64,000 nucleotides of DNA from Gemmatimonadota bacterium. Lineage in GTDB: Bacteria; Gemmatimonadota; Gemmatimonadetes; Longimicrobiales; Gaopeijiaceae. The DNA lies in assembly GCA_022823225.1 (NCBI GenBank), contig JAJDXM010000092.1, forward strand, positions 62,001 through 126,000, given 5' to 3'. Both the position numbers and the translations under genes were made by a program. The notes under the pieces are model-generated. The model was not told the DNA's origin, ran no database searches, and saw only the letters and a program-made list of their open reading frames with translations. Each line of letters begins with the position of its first letter. Positions within the stretch are counted from its first letter, which is position 1. Positions 42,012 to 52,100 of this stretch are shown here, one piece after another.

Positions 42012-42967
42012 TCCGGCGCCTCTTCGTCGCACTCAGCCTGGCTGGGGTCGCGGTCGCGACCGTGCTGGTGCTCAGGATGAGCGGCGGACCGGAGGCGTTG
42101 TTCGTCCTTTCGCCGGGGAACCACCTGGCGGCGCTCGGCGCGATGTCGCTGGAAGTCGTCATGCGCGGGGCGCGCTTCGTGATCCTGGGTGCGGCGATGG
42201 GCGTATCGGTCCCCCTCCTGATTGCGACCATGGCCCAGCTCGCCGGCGACGGCGGCGGGGCGGTGACGCCGTCGAGGTCGGGCTCCGACCCGGCCAAGGC
42301 GCTGATCCTGGTCCGCCGTGGCGTGCGCGGCGGCCACATCGGCGCGCTGCTCGTCGGCGAAGTGGTGGCGGAAGCGATCCTGCTGCCGGTCTGCGCGCTG
42401 ATCCTGATCCTGTCGCTGGAAAGCGTGTCCCTCCCCGCGATGGGCGCGACGCTCACCTGGTCCGTTGCGGCCCTGACCCTGGTCGGGGTGGCCGTCTGGC
42501 TCGCGCCGACCCGCGACTCGACCGCGCCCCGGCTGCTGCAGCGCTTCGGCGTGACCGGCCCGAGGTGGGAGCGCCTGGTCACGATCGCCGCCGATTTTCG
42601 CCAGGCCGCGGGGGCTCTGCGGCGCATGTCCCACGTCCACCTGGCGCTCCTCGCCGCGGCCACCGTGGGCCACATCGGCGCGCGTCTCCTCGTCCTTCCC
42701 GCACTGGCCGGTTCCGCTCTCGCATCCGAAAACCTGGCGGAACTGCTCGGCTGGCCGTTCTTTCTGCTGTATGGCGCGCCGCTGATCCCCGTTCCCGCGG
42801 GCGGCGGCGCCATTGAGGCCGGTTTCGTCTACTGGGTCGGAGAACACCTGCCAGCCGAAAAGCTCGGGGGCCTGCTCTTCTGGTGGCGCTTCTACACGTT
42901 CCACCTCTTCGCCCTGGCCGGCTGGCTCGTGATCACCATCCCGCTTCGCCGGAGGACGCTCAAATGA
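42008..42967 (+). CDS. Flippase-like membrane protein (LPG synthase TM / UPF0104 family)
   Basis: 319 residues, about eight membrane helices (RLFVALSLAGVAVATVLVL, AMSLEVVMRGARFVILGAAM, IGALLVGEVVAEAILLPVCA and others), with the PVPAGGGAIEAGF motif characteristic of the lysylphosphatidylglycerol synthase transmembrane/AglD family. The start is inferred as TTG at 42008, overlapping the glycosyltransferase stop. Members translocate or modify lipids, often next to glycosyltransferases. The soluble synthetase domain of MprF is absent. Confidence 0.78.
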   Translation: MIRRLFVALSLAGVAVATVLVLRMSGGPEALFVLSPGNHLAALGAMSLEVVMRGARFVILGAAMGVSVPLLIATMAQLAGDGGGAVTPSRSGSDPAKALILVRRGVRGGHIGALLVGEVVAEAILLPVCALILILSLESVSLPAMGATLTWSVAALTLVGVAVWLAPTRDSTAPRLLQRFGVTGPRWERLVTIAADFRQAAGALRRMSHVHLALLAAATVGHIGARLLVLPALAGSALASENLAELLGWPFFLLYGAPLIPVPAGGGAIEAGFVYWVGEHLPAEKLGGLLFWWRFYTFHLFALAGWLVITIPLRRRTLK

Positions 42968-44958
42968 AGCACCTGATCATCGCGGCGGTCGTGCTCTGCA
43001 CCCTTGCGCCCGGATGGGCCTGCACCGGAGAGCCCGGAAACGGCACCTCTGCCGACCCGCCCGCCCTCCCCATCGCCGCCGAGTCGCTGGTGGATCTTCG
43101 CCCCGCCGTCGGCGGAAGCCGCTCTCCGAAGTGGGCGCCCGACGGCTCCCGCATCACCTATGTGTCGCCGCGCGGCGGGATCGCGGCCCTCGACGTGGAG
43201 CGCGGCAGCGTGACGACCCTGGTCGAGAGCGTCCAGCTGAGCGGCGTGGGCTCGCTCGGGGCGCCGCAACCGACCTGGTCGCCGGATGGCCGCTGGATCG
43301 CCTACACCTCGGACAAGGGCGACGCGCCGGACATCTGGCTCTGGTCGGCCGAGGACGGGAGCGACCGCCGGCTCACCCGGCTGTCGGCTCGCGCCAACGG
43401 GCTGGCGTGGTCCCCGGACGGGCGCTGGATCGCGTTCTCGGGCGACCGATTCGGCAACATGGACATCTGGAAGGTGTCGGTGCCCGACGGCGAAGTGCAC
43501 CGCCTGACCGGTGACGCGCTCTACGAGGGCTACCCAAGCTGGGCTCCGGACTCGGAGCGGCTCTACTATGTGCGCATGGACGACCGCTGGGTCGACCACG
43601 ACGTGATCGAGATCCACCCGGACGGAACGAACCCGCGCGTGGCCGTCGAGGACCGGGGGTTCTTCGACTACCGGGCCGGCCGGGCCTTCGGATCCGCGCA
43701 GCCGTCCCCGGACGGGCGGACGCTGCTTTTCCGCTCCCAGCGCAGCGGCTGGCTGAACTTCTGGGTGGCGCCGGTGCACGGCGGAGAGCCCCGGCAGGTG
43801 GCCGCGTCCAATCACGACCAGAGCGACGCTCGCTGGTCGCCGGACGGGCGCTGGATCAGCTACACCGAAAACCGGGGCGGCGTGCATTCGCTGCGGGTCG
43901 TGCCGGCCGACGGCGGCGAGCCCAGGGTCCTTGTCGACCCCGGCACCGGCGCCGCGCTACGCCCGGAGTGGTCGCCGGAGGGGGACCGGATCAGCTACAC
44001 CTTCGAAACTCCGACACGCCCGGCGGAGCTGTTCATCTTCGACATGGAGTCGGGCGACAGCCGGCTCGCACACACCGAAGCGGATTCCGCCGCCGCCGCG
44101 CGACTCCACATGCCCGAAAGGGTGCGTTACCCGAGCACCGGCGGGCTGACCATCGACGCGTACCTGCACCGCCCCGCGGACGCCGCTCCCGGGCAGCGCT
44201 TCCCCGGCGTCATCTGGATCCACGGCGGACCCACCTCGCAGTTCGACGACCAGTTCCGCAGACACCAGCAGGTCCACTTCTTCGCCCAGCGAGGCTACGT
44301 CGTCCTGATGCCGAACATCCGCGGAAGCTCCGGGTACGGGCTCGAATTCGAGGATCTCAACAACGGCTGCTGGGGCCACTGCGACCTGGAGGACGTGCTC
44401 GCGGGCGTCGACTACCTCAAGGGTCTCCCGGATGTCGACCCCTCGAAGATCGGAGTCACCGGCACGAGCTACGGCGGCATCATGACCATGGCGGCGGTGG
44501 CCTTTGCGCCCGGCGTCTTCCAGGCCGCCATATCGCTGTCCGGATACGGGGACATGACCGACATGTTCACCAAAGTGCACGAGCTTCAGCATATCAAGCT
44601 GCTGGAGTACGAACTCGGGCCATACCCCGAAAACCGGGACGTCTACCTGCGCAGTTCAGCGATCCTGATGGCCCACCAGGCCACCACGCCCACCTTCGTG
44701 ATCCAGGGCGAGGGCGTCGCCGCCGACTGGCGCCTGCCCGAACCCGAGCCCCACGCGGCGCTGGACTTCGCCAGGAAGCTCGACCAGCACTACAAGATCG
44801 TGCGGTACAAGGCCTACCCCGGCGAGGGCTACTACGTGTATGGACGGGACAACACCATTCAAAAGCTCCACGACATGCTGGACTTCTTCGAGGAGTTCCT
44901 GACGGAGGAGATCGAGGACCGGGCGGAGGGTCGGATGATCGCGCCAGCGATTAGGTAG
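42964..44958 (+). CDS. S9-family (prolyl oligopeptidase-like) protein, possibly catalytically altered
   Basis: 664 residues, start ATG overlapping the previous stop (ATGA), with a signal peptide. Residues about 45-370 are TolB-like beta-propeller repeats (SPKWAPDGSRITYVS, PTWSPDGRWIAYTS and several more). Residues about 380-664 are an alpha/beta-hydrolase: WIHGGPTSQFDD, nucleophile Ser502 in GTSYGG, and Asp588 (AADWRLP). Where the catalytic His is expected (usually EGHGF) the sequence is EGYYV (Tyr623). It may be inactive, use another base, or belong to a subgroup in which this is normal. Periplasmic. Confidence 0.85.
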   Translation: MKHLIIAAVVLCTLAPGWACTGEPGNGTSADPPALPIAAESLVDLRPAVGGSRSPKWAPDGSRITYVSPRGGIAALDVERGSVTTLVESVQLSGVGSLGAPQPTWSPDGRWIAYTSDKGDAPDIWLWSAEDGSDRRLTRLSARANGLAWSPDGRWIAFSGDRFGNMDIWKVSVPDGEVHRLTGDALYEGYPSWAPDSERLYYVRMDDRWVDHDVIEIHPDGTNPRVAVEDRGFFDYRAGRAFGSAQPSPDGRTLLFRSQRSGWLNFWVAPVHGGEPRQVAASNHDQSDARWSPDGRWISYTENRGGVHSLRVVPADGGEPRVLVDPGTGAALRPEWSPEGDRISYTFETPTRPAELFIFDMESGDSRLAHTEADSAAAARLHMPERVRYPSTGGLTIDAYLHRPADAAPGQRFPGVIWIHGGPTSQFDDQFRRHQQVHFFAQRGYVVLMPNIRGSSGYGLEFEDLNNGCWGHCDLEDVLAGVDYLKGLPDVDPSKIGVTGTSYGGIMTMAAVAFAPGVFQAAISLSGYGDMTDMFTKVHELQHIKLLEYELGPYPENRDVYLRSSAILMAHQATTPTFVIQGEGVAADWRLPEPEPHAALDFARKLDQHYKIVRYKAYPGEGYYVYGRDNTIQKLHDMLDFFEEFLTEEIEDRAEGRMIAPAIR

Positions 44959-44981
44959 GATTTCTTAACTTAAGAAAACCT
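44957..44981. repeat. AT-rich palindrome at a convergent gene junction
   Basis: AGGATTTCTTAA-C-TTAAGAAAACCT: 11 of 12 positions pair around a single central C; the inner 17 bases are perfect apart from the centre. It begins at the S9 stop codon and lies before the convergent gene ending at 45016. The weak stem is a poor terminator, so a protein-binding site is also possible. Confidence 0.5.
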
Positions 44982-45015
44982 CATTATGGCGCGGTGAGAC
45001 TCCTGGAACGCCCCG

Positions 45016-45669
45016 CTACCCGCCGGCACTCCGCATGATCGTGGTCACGTGAAGGTTCAGGCCGTGATTGACGCGGAGTCCGAAGACGCCCTCCGTCTCC
45101 AGGCCGTCGCGCGATCCGCTCCAGACTTCCTGGCCGTTGATCGAGAACCGCAGCCGGCCGCCCTCCGCTTCCAGGACCAGGACGTTCTTCGCAGTGTTGG
45201 CGTCCGCCGGCTTGGAGGCGAACGCGACGACCGCCGGATGGGCGGTCCAGTCCTGCACGACCGCAGTCTCGGTGCCGGAACGGGTCTTCACCAGGAACTC
45301 GCCGCCTTCGCGCACGAGGAAGTAGGTGTAGCGCTGGTTCGGCCCCTGCAGATCCGAACCGCCGACGAAGAAGCCGAACGCCTCGCGCCGGCGTCCGGGA
45401 TCGAAGAGGAAGGTCTCGGATTCGATGCGGAATTCGCCGGTGGCGACGGAGTCGGGGTGGTAGGCGATCATCGCGGGTCCGGTGGTGACGTGCATCCCCG
45501 GTGGCATGACTCCGAACACAAGGTCGTCCATGCTGGAGCCCTCGCGGTCGAAGCGGACCTCCCAGCCTTCGGGGAAGGCGAGCTCTTCCTCCTGCGCCTG
45601 CAGCGCGGCGGCGCCGGCCAGTACCAGGATGGCCGCCACTGCTGCCGAGAGGATCTTTCCTGTGTGCAT
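45016..45669 (-). CDS. Exported protein, probable concanavalin-like (DUF1080-type) fold
   Basis: 217 residues from the ATG at 45669, chosen because it begins a clean signal peptide (MHTGKILSAAVAAIL, then AGAAALQAQEEE). The mature part has alternating beta strands (EFRIESETFLFDPG, EAFGFFVGG, RYTYFLVREGGEFLVKTRSG, RLRFSINGQEVWSG, GVFGLRVNHGLNLHVT) typical of the 3-keto-disaccharide hydrolase/LamG sandwich fold. A catalytic role is not clear. It stands alone between convergent and codirectional neighbours. Confidence 0.7.
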   Translation of the reverse strand: MHTGKILSAAVAAILVLAGAAALQAQEEELAFPEGWEVRFDREGSSMDDLVFGVMPPGMHVTTGPAMIAYHPDSVATGEFRIESETFLFDPGRRREAFGFFVGGSDLQGPNQRYTYFLVREGGEFLVKTRSGTETAVVQDWTAHPAVVAFASKPADANTAKNVLVLEAEGGRLRFSINGQEVWSGSRDGLETEGVFGLRVNHGLNLHVTTIMRSAGG

Positions 45670-45809
45670 CTCGATTCTGCCTTTCGTTGGGTGGAGTCTG
45701 TATCTTCGGGTCGCCGGCGCGCATCCGCCAGTCCGGAAAAGCCGCGGCCGACGGACGACTGCGCGCGGCGACGCATCGGGAGCGGAGCCTGAAGAGCGGC
45801 CGTCCCCCC

Positions 45810-48800
45810 TCACCACGTCTCCATCCGTCCCTGCGACGTGAAGACGAGCACCCGTTCGCCGACCTCATCGCCCGTGAGGCGTTCCCAGCACTCGGCGTAG
45901 AGGTCGACCTGCGCGCGGTATCGCTCGACCCGTTGCGCGAATTCGGGGTCGCCGCCGCTGTCCGTCTTGTAGTCGGCGACCACCCACCGGTCTCCCTCGC
46001 GGAAGGCCAGGTCGATGACGCCCTCGATCACCTCGCCGCGACCGGGGCCGGGGCCCACGTTCACGGCAAAGGGCACCTCGCTGTGACGCTCGCGGGCCTC
46101 CGCGGCCCGCATCCAGATCGCCGAACTGCGCACGGACTCGACCAGGGCGATCAGCGCCCCCAGTTCGGTGGGTTCTCCCGAGGCGTCGACCGGGCGCTCG
46201 TACTCGACGAGCAGCTCGCGCGCGAGCCGGGTGAGCGCGTCGCCGGTCCTGCCCTCGCTGGCCGCCGCAAGCACTTCGTGCACCACGCTCCCCCACTCGA
46301 AGCCTCCAGCGCCGGGGCGAAGATCCGGTTGCGGCAGGGCATCGGTGCGAAGATCGGCGTGGGCCACGGCCGCCTCCGGGGCCAGGTCCCCCTTTGCGCG
46401 GGCCGTCACCGAATCCATACGGTAGGTGGGCTCGCGCGCCTTCGCCGTCGCCTCGGCAGCGGCCGCCAGCGGCTCCGCCAGATCCGTCGCGGGATCCAGC
46501 ACATCCGGCGCGGGAGGGTCCTCGCGCGGCAGATCGACCAACCTTGCGATCCCCCCTCCCTCCCCCCCCTCCCCGCGCGCCGCCTCGGCGACCACCCACG
46601 ACTCGACCGGCTCCCACACCGACACCTTCCCCCTTGGTCCGCCCGACCACCGCGCCACCCACAGCTCGTCCCTGGCCCTCGTCGCGGCCACATAGAGCAG
46701 TCGCACCTTCTCCGCGTCCTCGAAGGCGGCCTCGATCTCCCTGTCCTCTTCCCAGGTGAAAGGCTGCGCGATCACCTCGCTACTCCACCGCGACAGCTTC
46801 ACCTCGATCGGCATGGTGCCTCGCGCCGCACCCTCGGCGTCCCGGGCCACGCGCTTCTTCGGCGCAAACCCGGGCCCGGGGAAGGGCGCCGCCAGGAACA
46901 CGACCGGGGCCTCCAGTCCCTTGGCGCGGTGCAGGTTCATGACCCGGACGCAGTTCGGACGCTCGGGGACCAGCGGCGCCTCCGCGTCCTCCCACTCCAG
47001 CGCCGTCTCGAGGGCGTCCACGGCTCCGGCGATCGACGTGTCGCCCTCGAGCGCCCTGGCCCGCACGGCGTTGAGAAGGTACACGAGCGCCCCGGCGCGC
47101 AGCTGTCCCAGCGTCCCCGCGGCTGCCAGCGGGAAGAGCCCCGTCTCGGCCACCATGCGCTCGGCGGTCAGGTCGGCGGGCTCCCGGCGCGCCCGCCTCC
47201 ACCAGCCGTGCAGCAGGTTCAGGGCCTCCGCCACCTCTCCGTCGCCCTCGGCGGGCCCGTTGATCCGGAAGCTGCCCCCGCCGTCCCGGTATTCCACGAG
47301 CTGGTCGAGGGTGATCCCGAAGAGCGGTCCGGAAAGCACTCCGAGCGCCCGAACCTCGTGGGCCGGGTCGGCGAGGCACCGGAACAGGAGCAGGAGCGCG
47401 CCGAGTTCGTCCTCGAAGCCCACGCCCGCGCCCGACACCTCCACCGGAAGGTTGCGGTCCTCCAGCGCACGCGCGTAGACCCCCAGGTACTTGCGGGTCC
47501 GGGTCAGTACCATGAAGTCGCCAGGGGCGCGATCGCCGGCGGCCACCCGCCGCGCGATGGCCGTCGCGATCCGCTCGGCGTCGTCCCACGCCGCCTCGTC
47601 GTGCTTCCCGCCGATCACATTGTAGGCCGCGAGCAGCCCGGGACCCGGGTCCCCCTCGCCCCTCACCCTGGGCTGGACCCGCAGCGGGGCGAAGGCCGCC
47701 TGGCGGTCCGTGTCGTTCCGCGCGAAGCGGTCCTCACGGTCGAAGACACCCTTGACCAGCGCCTCGACGGCACCGAGGGAACGGAAGTTGGCCGCAAGCA
47801 GCAGCACGTCGCCAAAGGCCTCGAAGCGCTTCTTCACGAAGTCGTAGAGCGAGATGTCCGCCCGCCTGAAGCGGTAGATGCTCTGCTTCGGGTCGCCGAC
47901 GACGAAGAGCGCGCCCGGGCGGGGAACGACCTTGCGCCAGTCGGTTCCCTCCTCCGGATCGCTCGTCAGAAGCAGGAGGATCTCCGCCTGAAGCGGGTCG
48001 GTGTCCTGGAACTCGTCCACAAGGACGTGCCGGTACCGCTTGCCCATGTCCCGGCGGGCGCCCGACTCGTCGCGGAGCAGGTCCGCGGTGACGACCAGCA
48101 GGTCCTGGAAGCTGAGTTCCCCGCGCTCCTTGCGCTGCTGCGCGAAGGCGCGGGCGGCACGGTTGGCCACCCGCATCGCGACCGGATAGCGGTAGGCCCA
48201 CCACGAGCGCAGCAGAACGTCCGCACGGCTGCCGGCCCCGGCGAAGTCCTCGAACGCCTGCCCCAGCGCCTTGGCGGCCGCCTTGCCCGGCGCATTGTCG
48301 GCCCACCTCTTCTGCGTGACCTTGCCCGACTTCAGGTGAACCCGGGCCAGCGCGTCGAAGAAGGCTGTGCGGTCGCTCCAGTCGAGGGCCCGCCTGTAGA
48401 GAAGCGTCCGCACCCGCTTGCCGAAGGCATCCCAGCCACCGGGCGGCTTCCGGTCGCCCATCATCGCCGCGGCCCGGTCGAGCAGCTCCTCGAAGCGGGC
48501 GCGCACCGACCGCAACTCCTCCTCGTCCGGCGGATCCCCGGGCCGGAATCCGAAGTCCACGTCCGGGTCCTCGACGAGTTCGTCAAAAAGGGGCTGCAGC
48601 AGGTCGGGTTCGATCCCCAGCCGGGCGAGTTCCTCGAGGTCCGGGTCGCCGTCCGAGCCGAGGCGCTCCAGAAAGTCCAGCCAGAAGGCCCGCTTCATCC
48701 GGGCCGCATCGGTCTCCCGCAGCTCGCGAAAACCGGGATCGAGACCGGCTTCGAGGGGCCGCTCGCGGAGCAGCTTCGCACAGAAGGCGTGGATCGTTCC

Positions 48801-49121
48801 CAGGAAGGCCCGGTCCAGGTCGCGGATCGCGTCCTCAAGCCGTTCGCGGCGGGGGTCGGCGGATGACGTTTGGGCGAGCGCCTCCTCGAGCCGGACCTGG
48901 AACCGCTGGCGCAACTCGGCGGCCGCCTTGCGGGTGAAGGTGACCGCCACGATCCGATCGGCCGTGCAGGTTCCCGTGTCGACAAGCGCGACCATCCGGT
49001 CCACCAGCGATCTCGTCTTCCCGGAGCCGGCCCCGGCCTCGACGAGGATGTTGCGGTCCAGTTCGCCGGCAATGCGGTCCCGTTCGGACTGGTCGGGCGG
49101 GCGGTGCGCAAAGTCGCTCAT
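45810..49121 (-). CDS. addA: AddA-like helicase-nuclease subunit
   Basis: 1103 residues. UvrD/Rep superfamily 1 helicase: Walker A GAGSGKT at 30-36, VTFTRKAAAELRQR, DEFQDTD near 370, VVGDPKQSIYRFRRADI, VMNLHRAKGLEAPVV and VAATRARDEL. The C-terminal about 150 residues are a PD-(D/E)xK nuclease (GVIDLAFREGDRWVVADYKT). It works with AddB in resecting double-strand breaks before RecA loading. The start ATG at 49121 overlaps the addB stop (ATGA). Confidence 0.92.
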   Translation of the reverse strand: MSDFAHRPPDQSERDRIAGELDRNILVEAGAGSGKTRSLVDRMVALVDTGTCTADRIVAVTFTRKAAAELRQRFQVRLEEALAQTSSADPRRERLEDAIRDLDRAFLGTIHAFCAKLLRERPLEAGLDPGFRELRETDAARMKRAFWLDFLERLGSDGDPDLEELARLGIEPDLLQPLFDELVEDPDVDFGFRPGDPPDEEELRSVRARFEELLDRAAAMMGDRKPPGGWDAFGKRVRTLLYRRALDWSDRTAFFDALARVHLKSGKVTQKRWADNAPGKAAAKALGQAFEDFAGAGSRADVLLRSWWAYRYPVAMRVANRAARAFAQQRKERGELSFQDLLVVTADLLRDESGARRDMGKRYRHVLVDEFQDTDPLQAEILLLLTSDPEEGTDWRKVVPRPGALFVVGDPKQSIYRFRRADISLYDFVKKRFEAFGDVLLLAANFRSLGAVEALVKGVFDREDRFARNDTDRQAAFAPLRVQPRVRGEGDPGPGLLAAYNVIGGKHDEAAWDDAERIATAIARRVAAGDRAPGDFMVLTRTRKYLGVYARALEDRNLPVEVSGAGVGFEDELGALLLLFRCLADPAHEVRALGVLSGPLFGITLDQLVEYRDGGGSFRINGPAEGDGEVAEALNLLHGWWRRARREPADLTAERMVAETGLFPLAAAGTLGQLRAGALVYLLNAVRARALEGDTSIAGAVDALETALEWEDAEAPLVPERPNCVRVMNLHRAKGLEAPVVFLAAPFPGPGFAPKKRVARDAEGAARGTMPIEVKLSRWSSEVIAQPFTWEEDREIEAAFEDAEKVRLLYVAATRARDELWVARWSGGPRGKVSVWEPVESWVVAEAARGEGGEGGGIARLVDLPREDPPAPDVLDPATDLAEPLAAAAEATAKAREPTYRMDSVTARAKGDLAPEAAVAHADLRTDALPQPDLRPGAGGFEWGSVVHEVLAAASEGRTGDALTRLARELLVEYERPVDASGEPTELGALIALVESVRSSAIWMRAAEARERHSEVPFAVNVGPGPGRGEVIEGVIDLAFREGDRWVVADYKTDSGGDPEFAQRVERYRAQVDLYAECWERLTGDEVGERVLVFTSQGRMETW

Positions 49122-52100
49122 GCGAGCGGCTCCTCGTCTTCCCACTTGCGGGCGCGCCTCAGCGCCGACAACTCAGGCAGCGTGTCCAGGTTTCGCGCCG
49201 TCCAGTCCGCCAGGCGGCACGGCGGTTTGCCCCATTCGACGGGCCTCACCCCGCACAGTGCCTGGTAGTCGCAGAAGCGGCAGTCGTCGGTGTCGTCCGT
49301 CGCCGGAAACCACCCCGCGGCGGCGCCCTCGAGCATCATGGCGGCGAGCGCGCCGCCGTGCCGGAGATCGGACACCGCGTAGCGCCGAATCCGGTTTTCG
49401 CCGCGGCGGGTGGGGAAGTGGTACTCCATGCAGTCGACGGGACTGCCCTGCACCGCGGCCACAGCGGCCGTGTAGAGCGCGTGCTGGAGCCGACGCCCCC
49501 CGCGGTACACGCCCGCCTTTCCCCCGTGGCCATAGTCCTTGCCCGTCTTGTAGTCCACCACCCGGAGGTGCGACCCGTGGTCGTCTACGCGGTCGATGCG
49601 GCCGCGCGCGAGAACCGGGGCGCCTTCGCCCGCCGGGATCTCCACTCCGACGTCGTCCATCCCGAAATCCATTTCGAGCGCGGTCCAGTTGGGCGGCGCA
49701 CGCCGGATCATCTCCACGAAGGAATGGACATCCTCGCGAAGGCCCGCCGTCTCGATTTGCCGCACCACCGGACTCGGCGAAGGTATCTGTCGCGTCTTCC
49801 TCGCCACTTCGTCGTCGGCGAGCTGCAACGCGAGCGCCAGGAAGGCGTCGTCGCCGGGCTCGATCCCCCTTTCGCCCGCCTGCCGCAGCGTCTGCTCGTA
49901 GACGTCGTGGAGGAGACTGCCCCGCTGCAGCGCGTCCAGCCAGCGGTGAGGGTCGAACTCGGGGTCGTCGGGGGGGGAAACCCGGAGAACGTTGGCGAAG
50001 AGGAAGCGGCGGGGACAGGCGCCCAGGGCCTCGAGGCGGCTCGCCGACAGGATGCGGGCCCGCAGATCATTGTAGGACAGGGGCGGATCCCGCTGTCCGA
50101 TGATCCCGGTATGCACACTCGCCACGTCACCCTCCAGGGCGGCGGCCGCGCGGAGCCCCCGGCCCAGCCGCGGATGGGCAAGGCCCACGGCCTCGACGCC
50201 GTTGCGCAACCTGCCGTCGCTGGTGGCGAGCGCGCGCAGCCATACGTCGCCCGCGTCCAGATCCACCCGCACTTCCGGACGCGGGAGACGGGACTCGGTG
50301 ACGCGGAGGTGGCGGTCGAGGTCCTTGAAGTTCAGCGCGGGGTCACCGGTCACGAGCCGGAGCGCCTGCAGCAGCTCGGGGGCGGGTGAAAGCGCCCGCG
50401 CCTCCGCCGGATCCCACCGGGCATAGCTCATCACCACGGTGCCCCTCAGGCGCGCCACGAGCTGCGCAAGATTGAAGCGCGCGTCGGCGGCGCGGTCCCG
50501 GGCCAGCGAGAGTTCGTCCTGGCCGAGGCGCACCCGTTCCCGGTCCAGCAGAAGCGGGTCCTCGATCGCCGAGCCGGGGAAGTGGGTCGAGTCCAGCCCC
50601 ACGATGAAGGTGAAGGGGCGCCCCGCGGTGCTCCCGTGCCTGAGGTCGCTCAGGTAGAGGTGGCCGGCGGCCGAACTCCAGGGCGCCGTCCCTTCGGTTC
50701 TTGGAGCCGGGATCCGGATCGCCAGCAGCGACCTGACAATTGCCGCGGCCGACGGGAAGTCCGTGAGCCGGGTGAGGGTGGTCTCGATCCGGTCGAGGAC
50801 CCGCAGCAGCCGATCGCGGGCGGTGTCGTCGGTGTCGGTCCCGTCGGTGACGCGAGCGAGCAGACTCCTCACGCCGGCGGCCACCTCGGCCGGCGACACC
50901 CTGGGCGCAACGCTTTTTGATGCGCGCACCTCGGGAGTCGCGTCAAGGACCGGCCCCAGCAGGGCCTTCAGTGCACGCAACTCCTTGTCAATGCGCTTCT
51001 TGCGCCGTTGGAACCGCTCGTCGTCCTGGTACCGTCCGGGCTCCATTACCGGGATGGCGCGCAACGCCGCCTCGATCCTGTCCAGATAGCGGTCCCGGCC
51101 CCAGCCGATGCGCCGGCGTCTCAGCGCGCGCGCCAGCCGCGGGCCGGCAATTCGGTCGTGCGGGGCGGGCGGGCTCACGTCTCCAGCCTCCACCAGGGCG
51201 CGAAACACCGACTCCTGGAACCCGCTCTCGATCCACCTGAACCAGGTGGACACGACCCTCCCGGGCCGGGTGCGCTCAACCGGCAGTCCGACCGCAAAGG
51301 TGACCGGGATGTCCATGGAATCCGCCAGCGCATGGAGCGCGGAACCGTACATTGCCGGATCGGCGGCGACGATCTCCACTTCATCCCATCCGGCCCCCTG
51401 GTCGATCACCCTTCGGAGCACGCCGCGCAGTTCGTCGTATATGGAACCGGCTGCGAAGAGCTCAATGCGCGGGAGGGTCGCATGCTCGTTCTCACGCCAT
51501 CGATCCACCGCGTGCAGATAGCTGCCCCCGGACTCCGGCGGGGCGGTGTCCCACAGGACGCGCCGCGGCGAATCCAGGCCGACCACGGGATCGGTCCTGA
51601 GCACGGTCGCGCCGCGCAGTTCCAGGGCGCGCAGGAACCGTCCCGCGAGTCCTCGACCGTCGAGGCCAGGCACAAGGCAGACCGATGCCGCCGGAAGGCC
51701 GTGCGCCCCTTCGGACGCCGATTCGATGACTTGGATGGCCATCTCCAGCACCGCCGCCGTATCGGCCAGATTCCGGGCCTCCAGCAGCGCCTCGAGACGC
51801 CCAAGCACCGCGGTCAGGAGGATCTGGCGCCTGGAAACCCCGCCCCGCACCTCCCGCAGCGCACGTGCATGCACTCCGGCGAGCCGGAGGGCCGTCACCG
51901 AGTTTCGCACCGCATCGCGGAAACCGACTTTTTCGGCCAGCCCGGCAAACCGAGCCCACGCAGCCGAGGGTGGCCCCGTGACCACAATTTCGTCGAGCGC
52001 CTGCTCGAGAAGCGCCTGCTCGTCAAAGGGGTCGATCACCACCCGGCCCGATCGGGCCCGGTGGTCCGCCGCGCACATCACGGCCAGCGGGCGCACGGTC

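Noticed and set aside
45687-48866. 1059-codon plus-strand frame opposite addA
   Set aside because: Shadow of the AddA coding sequence; no motif or ribosome site.
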